From Sporodiniella umbellata (taxonomy: Eukaryota; Mucoromycota; Mucoromycetes; Mucorales; Rhizopodaceae): 64,000 nt of DNA. Numbering within the stretch: position 1 is the first letter of the stretch; the number at the start of each line of letters is the position of its first letter. Of the stretch, positions 27,136 to 36,672 are shown piece after piece. The stretch is from assembly GCA_025677835.1 (NCBI GenBank), contig JAIXMR010000087.1, positions 1 through 64,000 on the forward strand, given 5' to 3'. The position numbers were made by a program, and so were the translations under genes. The notes under the pieces are model-generated. The model searched no databases. It had not been told where the DNA came from and saw only the letters and a list, made by a program, of their open reading frames with translations.

Positions 27136-27342
27136 ATGGCTTCTCAATGGGTATATGCTGCCGGATCCGCCTGGGTCTCCTTCGATTCTGCGACTCAAAA
27201 CGTAATTGAGTCCCTCTGGAAAAGAGACGTAGCTACATGGATTAACTCCCAGATATTTCAAGGTCCTGTTTATGTTGACACGACCGAAATGGTTATGCAC
27301 TACAATAACTATTCATACACTATTGCAAGAAGAAACTGTTAA
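27136..27342 (+). CDS. Stand-alone WWE-domain miniprotein
   Basis: A single 68-codon exon. Almost the whole protein is a WWE domain: WVYAAGSAWVSFD at the N-terminus with both key tryptophans, VIESLW as the helix entry, then VYVDTTEMVMHYNNYS and a terminal IARR pair. WWE domains bind ADP-ribose or iso-ADP-ribose in poly-ADP-ribosylated proteins and usually sit beside HECT, RING or PARP domains in large proteins. None is present and no splice donor extends the frame, so this is a free-standing reader module or a subunit. No signal peptide is seen. Start, stop and TATA-like element make it a plausible expressed gene; function is inference. Confidence 0.75.
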   Translation: MASQWVYAAGSAWVSFDSATQNVIESLWKRDVATWINSQIFQGPVYVDTTEMVMHYNNYSYTIARRNC

Positions 27343-28247
27343 AAACATATGCCCTCTCTTATTCTCATAACCAAATTGTATATCAATATGTATATGCAAC
27401 CCAATTACGCTCATTTCTTTTCAACAATGTCAACAACAAACAAAAAAACACGCTTTTATGGCATATTGATCGACATTTTATGCAGACCTATGTTTATGAA
27501 ATCCCACTTCAGTCCCTCCTTGGCGCCCAAGAAAACTTTTAACTTGTTAGAGTCAAAACAGCTAAACTCTGCTACATAGCTTACGCAGAATCATTCCGCA
27601 TTTTCATTGTTATTATCTTTGTTGTATTTAGTATATGTAAATAAATTTAGAAGTTCCATTTTTCCTGTCGAAATACTACGTGACTTTATGACCGTTTACC
27701 CCACATATGCTTTTTTTAGCTTTATTTTTTCTGTAATCAGATTTTTTTGTTCAGCATGATCACATTGTTTTTTTTTATATAAAAGTGATTGACTGTACAT
27801 CCGCAGCTGTCATTCTATTCGTCCGCTGTGAAGACAAAACGTGTCATTGATAAGTAGAACATTTACGAATGAAAAGAAAGAATCAAAATATGAGTCAGTG
27901 GTTGCTGCGTTTTGTTTTTGCGCTTATCACGCATTTTTTTTTTTAAAAAAAAGCCTCGCTATCACGCATTCATGAACCAAACCGATGCTTCTCTATCGCC
28001 TGCTCTTCCCTAATAGAAATTAAGGGGTTTGAATCACCTCGGTTGAGCCTTAACGCTTAGCTTTTTAATAGTATTTATTTAATGTCTTTTTTCATCTGGA
28101 CTGGTTTGCACAAGTATAAGTGTGTGTAATTATTCTTTATTATCGCTTTTTTTTTCTTTTGACCATGAGTAAGGTTCTCACGTAGCTTTTTTTCTTTTAC
28201 ATCTACATCGAGGATTTATGTACAATATTCAAAATTTGGTTTGTTTA
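27343..28247. other. Intergenic, AT-rich
   Basis: Spacer between the WWE gene and mitochondrial bL33. Only short AT-biased frames; no domain, RNA gene or repeat recognised. Confidence 0.5.
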
Positions 28248-28467
28248 TTATTTCTTCATCTTTGTTTCAGTAAACAGAACATGCTTTTGAACTACATAAA
28301 AAATAAGCAAACAATCGTTGGTTACACTCTCTTTTACCCATGGGATCATATTTCATTAATGACATCTTAGGGTTGATTCTTGGGCGGCTTTTGATGTAGT
28401 TGTAGCCTGTACCAGCTGAGGATAATAGTTTGACAAGGATAACTCTAGCTTTTGCTTTTTTGGCCAT
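28248..28467 (-). CDS. mrpL33: Mitochondrial large-subunit ribosomal protein bL33m
   Basis: Two exons (28467-28338 and 28291-28248) give a 57-aa protein, the usual length for L33. The start MAKKAKARVILVKLLSSAGTG, then SRPR...PKMSLMKYDPM and, after splicing in phase 1, VQKHVLFTET, match bacterial and mitochondrial bL33 end to end. In the intron-retaining frame the conserved KHVLFTE ending would be lost, which supports the splice. The protein is nucleus-encoded, acts in the mitochondrial 54S subunit and corresponds to yeast MRPL39. Confidence 0.93.
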
Positions 28468-29294
28468 GGTTGAGTATAGACAGTTATAAAAAAAAAGGAT
28501 TCGCTTTCTGAGGGGGGTATCTTGCTATAGTGAAAATCAGTCACAATGTGGCGGAGTATATCCTTCGTATAAACGTTCATTCTTCAAGAACACAAGAAAG
28601 GGTATTTGTTTTAGGAGACTGCTAATTTTTAAGGTGTGGGGCCAAAACGTTCAAAGAAATACAAGGCGTCAATGTGCTCTTGTACTCCGGCAACTATAAA
28701 GTAGTCAGTTAAACAATATAAGCGATTACAGGACTATAAAAGCCAATGAGTATGAAACTTGTATTTATTGACCACTGAAGGCAAAAGGCCGCTTCACAAA
28801 AATAGGAAAGTTGAAAAGAGCTCGAACGTGGCTACCAACCCCTTATTGAATGCTCTCAACCATGTTTTATATGCCAATTTTCTCTAACTGTAATCTGAAA
28901 ACAAACCAATTGCTTTTTTTTTTGAAAAAAAAACTGTCTCTATTAAAAAACAAAATTGAAAACGCTTTTTGGATACAACAGTTGACCACTATTTTTTTTT
29001 TTGCGAGTTCGTATCACCAAACGAGTGTTGATTTTGCAAGTATTAGTTTTAGCCGTAATGTATCCTGAAGTTACTCTGCTCTGAAATAATGAGTTGATTG
29101 CATTTCAAAACCCAAAATGGTTGGTTGCTTTCGTTGCCATATTACACCATTTGTAGACAATGCTTTATTTAACTTGATTCATACATTTACCTCACGGGAG
29201 ATTTGCAACTATACTCGTGGACAGCGCTGTTACACTTGAAGCCCCACTTGTTAATTTGGTTGCACAGTCTATATCACAGTGCATACAGTAGCCA
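28468..29294. other. Intergenic 5' side of bL33m
   Basis: About 830 bp, AT-rich, no supported gene. It ends at the start of a short ORF that runs into the long direct repeat. Confidence 0.5.
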
Positions 29295-29432
29295 ATGACC
29301 CACCAAGATATCCCAGCACTTTACGAACAACAGATTACAAATATAGTAAACATGCACCAATTGTGTAGACTCAAAGCAAAAAAAAAAAAAAAAAAAAAGC
29401 ATCATATCTCATACTTTGAGTTAATATGTTAA
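29295..29432 (+). CDS. Short ORF with lysine run at the edge of the direct repeat
   Basis: ATG at 29295 opens 45 codons (MTHQDIPALYEQQITNI...) that run through the A-tract at 29378-29398 as a block of lysines to TAA at 29430-29432. The first seven codons lie outside the duplicated segment. In the second copy of the repeat the A-tract is two bases shorter and the ATG is missing, so the frame is not kept there. A GTAAAC donor-like site after TNI could make the first part an exon. No family recognised; it may be chance. Confidence 0.2.
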   Translation: MTHQDIPALYEQQITNIVNMHQLCRLKAKKKKKKKHHISYFELIC

Positions 29433-29793
29433 ACCCATAGAATTACTTGTCATTTTCAGTGTATGGGCTTTTATCGTCATTGCATTGACGGCTTAACCAT
29501 ACACCAATACAATTACATATGACCCACGCTCTTTACTTAGTAAGAAGCCCCAGATAGTAATTCTTAAGCACTTACGTCAGAGATAGATGGATATCATAGT
29601 AAGACGAAGTAAAGGGACCACCTTAACTTAGCAATTTATTTATATAACCTCAGTATCTGACTGTACTAACCAATACCTATGATTTTCTTAATCAGCTGCC
29701 GTCACAATCTAACTGTATATATTAGTTGATAGAGCTGAATTGCGGAAACGCGGCCTATGATGTGGGAAGTCAACTGAATGTGTTATACGCTTC
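29316..29793. repeat. Long direct repeat, copy 1
   Basis: Matches 34090-34566 in the same orientation. From about 29334 to 29781 I see no difference except the A-tract (21 versus 19 A); two substitutions lie in the first 20 bp and the ends diverge after AACTGAATGT. It does not start TG or end CA and has no open frame of length, so it is not an obvious LTR. The two copies bracket about 4.3 kb that includes the PD-(D/E)XK-like gene. Confidence 0.9.
29459..29504. other. Nested inverted repeat (possible hairpin) in repeat copy 1
   Basis: GTGTATGG and CCATACAC form perfect 8-bp arms around an inner CGTCA...TGACG stem. The same structure occurs at 34231-34276 in copy 2. It could fold in RNA or mark a former element end; no function is shown. 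Confidence 0.5.
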
Positions 29794-30670
29794 AGAAGCA
29801 AAAGAGTATCAATAAATAAGGCAGTTGAGCACTACAGTATTCGAGATGAACCGAAAAAACATACGAAACAATTTCATGTCAACTGTATGTTTCCAACTTG
29901 TGGCCAATGTCTACTACCACCTCGGAAATTTCTTGTTGATTTTGATAGAGCGCCGTAGATCTCTTGCGTTGGTGGAAAGACTAGCAAAAAATTTCACCAT
30001 CAACCGTACTCTCTTGGCTGAACTGACTGCTTTGTCAATCATTGTCTCCAGTGACCGTTTCACGGCTAAAGTAATCAGATAGCTGTGCCCTTTATTTCGT
30101 TTTTACACATGATAAGGTTGTAACAGGCAAAGAATACAAAAAGAAAAGAGACTGACATGGCTGCTACTTTTTTTTTTTTTTTGCCTACAGAGATTGACAA
30201 GTTATTTTCAAACGATGAAAGTAGGCACCAATCCCATATTTTCCTTTTTTTTTTGTTTACAAACGAATTGGCCTATAGTTTGTTGTTTGTAAAGATACAA
30301 GAGGAGGAGTCGTGGCCGCTAGCTTCACCCCTTGAAACACATTAGCTCGCCTACCAGCCATCCGATCAAACTAGTCTGTGGCTCATTACGTCCACAAAAA
30401 GGGTCACTCTTTAGCAATGCAAAAAATCTTTGACATTCAAAAAGCTGTTGAACAAACTTATTTGGCAAAAAATCGTCGTCTAGTCAACCTATTACTCCAT
30501 GCTGCCGCCACGTCCACCCACTTTCTGGACATCATCACATTTTTACAATATAAATGATGCTCAGTAAAAATACACAAGATAATGGTTAAGAATGCACCCT
30601 CGACGATCCATTCACGAAAGTATCTTTCAAATAAAAAAAAGCTTGAACTGGCAATTTATATATAAAAAAA
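29794..30670 (+). pseudogene. Coding-like fragments between the direct repeats, unknown
   Basis: Several short plus-strand stretches look more coding than the spacer. One is about 29,900-30,070 (ERRRSLALVERLAKN and LLAELTALSIIVSS), ending near a GTAATC donor. Another at about 30,394-30,561 follows a CTAG acceptor and ends in TGA (QKIFDIQKAVEQTYLAK, LLLHAAATSTHF). I could not join them into one open reading frame and recognise no family. They may be exons of a poorly conserved gene, or a decayed one carried with the repeat. Listed so that they are not lost; gene status is unproven. Confidence 0.25.
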
Positions 30671-32842
30671 TCAACACTTAGAAAAGTCAAGCTTTCGGGC
30701 GGCACGAGCAAGTCTCGCAGGATCCACATTCTGCAACAGAGTCATGACCTAAAAGTGCGACGTTAAAAGGATAATATGGATTTTAATCGATGCTTACCTG
30801 GTCTTCAGCGAGTCGAATTGGGGTGCCAAATGATGGCAAGCACATATCGCTATTATTGCCGTCTCGTCGAATTGTTTCCTTGCATACTTTCGCTGCTTCC
30901 ATGACAATTTTCTAAAATAACAGGTTATGGTCCATATCCTTACCCTATCATTGTGATTTCACCTGGCATTGGTTCATGACTTGAAACGCACCAAGCATGA
31001 CATCCAAATTGTTGTGGTCGCGCGGCAAGTAAAACGTACCAATCTCAATCAGTCGGTACATGCCATGGTACTTGAGATCCATTGAAAAGACTTTGCATCG
31101 ACTACCTATAATGAACAAAATTGTATGAGAATCTTGGAGTACTATTTTGCTGGCTCTTTTTTTTGGTACCCACTTTCGCAGAGAAGGCCACACACCGTCA
31201 GTACCGAATGATCCGCACCATCCTTAATAGCTTTGTCGAGGCAATCCTTGAGGCAGTTTGCCATTTTAACGAAGTCATCACTGGGGTTTGCTCGAGGCGG
31301 CTTGCATTCCATGAGAAATACCAGTTGGCTAAGGTGATTATCGCACGTATAAACGCTAAAATCTCCCTTACGCGCTTTTGCGTCATGATCAGTTTGCCGC
31401 TTTCGTCTGCTCGAGCCGCTCACAGCTCCATTGGCTCTATAACACACAAAATTAGATATCAACAACAACAAAAAAAAAAAGGCGTTGATTATTGAGTTAC
31501 CCTTCCGTGAAGATACTCGAACTGTTAGGAAAATAGGCAGCTAAGAGTGGTAACAAAGTGCCTTTGACAAAAGTGTCTTCATTGACACTGCATGTATCGT
31601 AATAGGGACTGTATACCTTCAGCCTATCATTATAGAAATCAAGGGCGCTATTGGTTAGTTTTTTTTTTTTTTCTATAGTCTGCCACTCACATGCTTCTGT
31701 AGACGTCCTGATAGCGACATGCTTCGTCAGTGTCATTGCTTCGCACCCAAGACTTTAAGATTCCCTTGGCATCGTCGTTGCTTGTTCGTGCAGCCTGAGT
31801 AATAATTGTAAATAAAATGCATAAAACAAGGCAAATAGTTACTTGGTTGATCTTCATACACCACAGAGCGTCAGTGTCTGGTATTGCTTCCATGTGCTTT
31901 TTTTCCTTGGCTTTCTTGACGATAGCTTCCCAGACAGCAGAATCCATTTTGTTGCCAAGTTGTGATGAAGGGGATATCAGACAGATGAAATTCAAGGCTC
32001 TAGAACAATGTTGAATTAGGTATGCTTTCAGTTTTCGACAAATCGCTATTGGAATTGGACTTACAGTCTGTCAATAACAGTCAATTGCTCTGCTATTTTT
32101 GCTGCATTATAGACCTCGATTCGATATTCCAGGAATTTGGCTATGAGATCCATGCCGTCTGCCATCCACTGTTTGACCCCAAAAAAAAATCAGTACTGAT
32201 TCATGTGCACAGCTAGAAGATACATACCTTTTTGGCGTTGGTGGGGGGAACATAGCTGTCCAGCCCTGCACCGACAAGGTGGAAGTAGCTATTGGCAGGT
32301 TGTACAGGTTGTTTGGTAGAATCACTTGAGGAAGTGTTTGATGGTTGGTATGTTTCATCGGAATCACCATCGGAGTCAATGACTGGCCGTTTGCAGGGGA
32401 TTGTTGAAGGTGAGCCTTGTTTCTATTAAAAAAGAAAGTTGAGCAACTCAAGCTAAGCTATTCCTTGAAGTCTACCTTGAGTAGGTCACTCTGATATTTG
32501 AAATAGCTTCTGGATTGAAACGAGTGCGCGTTGTTTTTTTCAACTTCCTCCCAATAGCTATAGAGTGCGCGCTCTTTAAGTATCTAAATCGTAGCAAATA
32601 AGAATCTATTTGTAATCATAAGACACATTGCTGTGCCAGTATGTCATTACTATGAACTGGGAATCGATTTGCTTTTGAGCCCATCGTTGTACAGGGCATT
32701 CTTTCCACTTGGATATGTTAATAACGCTATGAGTGAACTCTTTTTCCGCAGCATTCTGATCAGCAATGCCTGCTACTTTAAAGCAGTCGACAATGCTAAA
32801 ATTTTTAACATGAGTTCTTATATAATCGATAAATCGGGACAT
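30671..32842 (-). CDS. Uncharacterised protein with PD-(D/E)XK-like nuclease core
   Basis: Eleven exons (32842-32651, 32583-32476, 32422-32228, 32168-32065, 31999-31843, 31794-31691, 31647-31501, 31436-31170, 31101-30963, 30911-30798, 30748-30671) join in frame to 534 aa with no stop. Residues about 101-165 are a serine/proline/threonine-rich linker; RRKRQ at 346-350 looks like a nuclear signal. D361 (in KGDFSV) and the E379-C-K381 of a hydrophobic strand have the spacing of a PD-(D/E)XK nuclease core, followed by a helix (FVKMANCLKDCLDKA). Then come KVFSMDLKYHGMYRLIEIG and FYLPRDH, motifs I recall from uncharacterised, multi-copy Mucorales proteins. Nuclease activity is inference. The gene sits between two long direct repeats and upstream of a degenerate triplicated unit. 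Confidence 0.75.
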
Positions 32843-33003
32843 AGACAGCAAAAGAATGAAATAAAAGAAAAAAGGAAAACATTGCAGTGACTAATATATT
32901 TTAATATTTAAGTGCTATAGTAGAGAGACATGGAGTGCATCGGACACAGATTTAGCCAGAGCTTGTATGATTGCTTGTAGCCAGTTTTTCGACAATACAT
33001 AAT

Positions 33004-33205
33004 AAGCATGGTAATGCAGGTCAGATTCAGATATGACACGGAGATAAAGTGCTTGATAATCAACCATCATATCTTTCCTACCAAGAAGAGTTTGGTTGTA
33101 GGAATCACCCCACGTCCAGGAAGTCGAAGAAATCCCCTTCTTCGCCTGGTTAAAAACCAAGCACCAACCGCGAGGCGTTTGGAATAGGTATCTGCTGCTT
33201 GTCAT
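33004..33205 (-). repeat. Degenerate coding-like repeat, copy A
   Basis: On the minus strand this copy is open and reads RYLFQTPRGWCLVFNQ, then KKGISSTSWTWGDSYNQTLL and, further on, RVISESDLHYH. The same unit recurs at 33321-33452 and 33565-33750. It lies just 5' of the PD-(D/E)XK-like gene. No family recognised. Confidence 0.65.
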
Positions 33206-33320
33206 GACAGAGTGGGAGTAGAGGACCCAATAGCCAAAAAAAAAAAAAAAAAAAAAAAAATAGATTGGTCCATGGTGCGAATTGTGGATTCACAATAGGC
33301 GCAACAAAAGCAAAGCAGAT

Positions 33321-33452
33321 CGTTCTGCCAAGAAGGGTTTGGTTGTAGGAATCACCCCACGCCCAGAAAATCGAAGAAATTCCCTTCTTTACCTAGCAAA
33401 AAACTAGGCACCAATCGCGAGGCGTTTAGAACAGACATTTACTGCTTGCTGC
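33321..33452 (-). repeat. Degenerate coding-like repeat, copy B
   Basis: Aligned to copies A and C but with two in-frame stops (for CAA and near AAC in copy A) and many substitutions. It has decayed if the unit was ever coding. The GDSYNQTLLGR end is still recognisable. Confidence 0.6.
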
Positions 33453-33564
33453 GCCTAAAAGCTAAGAGCCAATATAGAAAAAATAAAAGGATTAGTTACA
33501 TCATAAGCTGAAACAAGTTTGACATTGCCTGAAAACTAGCCGGATCGTAAAGAAAAACAGACAT

Positions 33565-33750
33565 AGCAATGTAGAGCAGATTCAGATATGACACGATGAG
33601 CAAGCTCTTCACCCATCATACCTTTCCTACCAAGAAGAGTTTGGTTGTAGGAATCACCCCACGCCCAGGAAGTCGAAGAAATCCCCTTCTTTACCTGGTT
33701 AAAAGCCAAGTACCAACCGCGAGGCGTTTGGAACAGGTATCTGTTGCTAA
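33565..33750 (-). repeat. Degenerate coding-like repeat, copy C
   Basis: Open like copy A (RYLFQTPRGWYLAFNQ, WGDSYNQTLLGRKGMM, then RVISESALH). Similarity to copy A extends left to the AGATTCAGATATGACACG stretch. The spacer from here to 34089 shows nothing else. Confidence 0.6.
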
Positions 33751-34089
33751 AAGGCGTGTCAATCAATAAAATAAACAAAAGGAAAAAGATGCCATTGCAA
33801 AATTTCGGAAAAAACAAGGGTCAGGGTTAACGTCAGCAACGCGGAGTCCAAAAATGCTTACAATAGACCCCATTTTAAACCACTTTTCTTGACCATCTTC
33901 ATACGGAAATTGAGAGCTCATGCGATGATAAAATAGAAAGTGAATAACTTGTTTATTCTGGTGTATTGCGACTTGGGCTCATCTGACGAGTCGACTTAAT
34001 TTGTTATTAATAGCGACTAAAACTCCATCTAGCCAGCGACTTATATTTTCTTGTATTGTGACACAAATTTCACTCCTTGAACGACCTAT

Positions 34090-34566
34090 GCACTTCACGA
34101 ACAACAGCTTACAAATATAGTAAACATGCACCAATTGTGTAGACTCAAAGCAAAAAAAAAAAAAAAAAAAGCATCATATCTCATACTTTGAGTTAATATG
34201 TTAAACCCATAGAATTACTTGTCATTTTCAGTGTATGGGCTTTTATCGTCATTGCATTGACGGCTTAACCATACACCAATACAATTACATATGACCCACG
34301 CTCTTTACTTAGTAAGAAGCCCCAGATAGTAATTCTTAAGCACTTACGTCAGAGATAGATGGATATCATAGTAAGACGAAGTAAAGGGACCACCTTAACT
34401 TAGCAATTTATTTATATAACCTCAGTATCTGACTGTACTAACCAATACCTATGATTTTCTTAATCAGCTGCCGTCACAATCTAACTGTATATATTAGTTG
34501 ATAGAGCTGAATTGCGGAAACGCGGCCTATGATGTGGGAAGTCAACTGAATGTATGCTCATACGCT
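34090..34566. repeat. Long direct repeat, copy 2
   Basis: Same orientation as 29316-29793 and essentially identical apart from A-tract length and the first ~20 bp. Its left flank (CTCCTTGAACGACC) differs from that of copy 1, with no clear target-site duplication. Confidence 0.9.
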
Positions 34567-36672
34567 TTTTTGAAGACGGTGGTCATTCCAGGTGTCTCAA
34601 GTAGCTGGCTTTTTTTCTGGTCTCTTAATATTATCCAATTCTAGTAAGTAACAAGTGCTGAAACCAGGTGAAGGACTTTTTCGCGCAGTTATATGAGTCT
34701 ACCTTTTTTCTTTTTGGTGTTTTTGTTTGTTTAAAAGTGTCATATTTCAACAGACATCAAGAAAAGATGGAGTGGGGAAAAGATTGGTTTTTCTAAATAC
34801 AAAACACTAGGCTGATAGAGAATACAAGAGAGAAAAAAAAAGCTTCCAAACAAAATGACAGCGAAGCTTTCTTTAAGGGATTTTTTCACTTCTAGTTAGG
34901 TAGAGCTAAGGTACACAATACTTTCTAAATGCATTACCCATCATCTTCAATAAACTCGTTACCAATCTACCCTTGGCACATTTATTTTATACCTTTTGTT
35001 TCTCTAATTGTTTTTTAGTGATTGTGGTATACCTACCTTCAAGTGTACGTCTTTTGAAAACTCAGCAAGTCTTTTGCTTAGAGCGTACAGTTGTTTTGGA
35101 TCTGAGGCCATATACCGTATAAAGCATAACAATAGACGCAGTCGTAGTGTAACAGAATAAGACAGGTACTCTACTGAGCTTTTTTGAACAAGTTATAATT
35201 CTCCTCTCTTTTATCTTGTTTTATTAAAAAGACGTTTTTTTTAATGTTTTTTTTTTATACTTTATATAGCTTTGTATTTTATCAACGCTCCGTACTTTGA
35301 ACGTTCTTTTTGTAGAGCATAAAAGTCTTGTGTGTGTTGAGGTTCGGAAGATCGGATAAGTCACTGAGTTTAAATTTGAGTACAGCAAAAAGATCCTTCA
35401 AAACGGTAAAACCTAAACAACCTCTTTGCTTTTTTAAGGCCGATACTATGAGTAACGTTTACATACGTATTTAAACTGAAGTTTCTATAGTTTAAGGTAA
35501 TCTAGGAGTAAACGCAATAATTGTTTGACTCACGAAGCCAAAACAAAACCTCTTTTGTTGCAATTGTGATTGTCAGTGGAACCATATCCGTCTTATTTTT
35601 TTCGCTGATAAATTTGCTAGTCTCTTTTCATTGTACATTTTCTACAAATATGTGTTTGCCCTCAACATGAATAGCGATAGAGGAAGATACTAAGAAACAC
35701 TTGTATGCCAAGAATTCAAATTCAAGTAGTAATAAAATAAACTTTTTGTTGACATCTATTTCATCCCAGTTAACAGCTGATATATATAATAGACTGATAT
35801 ATAATACCCACCGCTATTATAACGTTTTGTTCAAGTATTAATATACGTTATTGGTCTTGAGCTGGAGACTCTGACTGTGTTACCAATTTTTCTTGTCTAT
35901 TATCGAAATATGTATATAAGAAATTTACATGTGAGTTGTATACAGTTATCAATAGTTTCGCAATCCGGTATAATTATAACAACAATATAATAACAATAAA
36001 AGGAGGGGCAGTTAGAGTCTCCTCCTGCTCCTAATAACAATTTTAGTGTTTCATTCCATTCACACAAATTTTACCATTGTTTTTGTTTGGGTGTTTTTTC
36101 AACGGAGTTTGCTACCAAAGCCGGGCTTTTAAGGATTAAGGCTGTCTATTGTCTATCGCACGTCTCGTTTTTTCTAGACCATCTATAAATTTGTTTTCAT
36201 ACAAAAGATATGTTATGTATTGACTTAAAAACCTATATGATGCTCTTTTAGACAGTCTAAGTAAATTGGTTTTTCAAACAAAAAACAGAAATCAGCGATA
36301 AAGAATCATTGCTAATATTCAAGCAGTGGGCAATCTGCTATATACACTCTTAAAAAAAACCTATATAACGATAGTCAAAGACACGTTGCTTTTTGAACTA
36401 GATTTTTCTTTATTAACTAAAAAAATGAGAGGTCTCAGGATGTTGTTTTAAGGCTTTGGTGATTGGTAGAGCTCTTATCAAAAGTGAGGAAGCCAATTTA
36501 AAAACCCAGATTGAAATGGTTTTGAACACAGATTGATGTATTTTGTTGTTCGTGTCAAAAGGAAAACACGTCACAAAGCCGACCAAGCGTAAAACCATCT
36601 CGATATGAAAACAAGTTTATTTTACTGATATTTTTTTTTCTTTGGTTTTTGTAGAAGAGAAAGGGGAATACA
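34567..36672. other. Intergenic upstream of MTR4
   Basis: About 2.1 kb of AT-rich DNA. I found no supported gene, tRNA or element. A pyrimidine-rich stretch directly precedes the MTR4 start codon. Confidence 0.5.

Noticed and set aside
29316..34566. LTR retrotransposon
   Set aside because: The flanking repeats do not begin TG or end CA, no primer-binding site, polypurine tract, integrase or reverse transcriptase is visible, and no target-site duplication was found.
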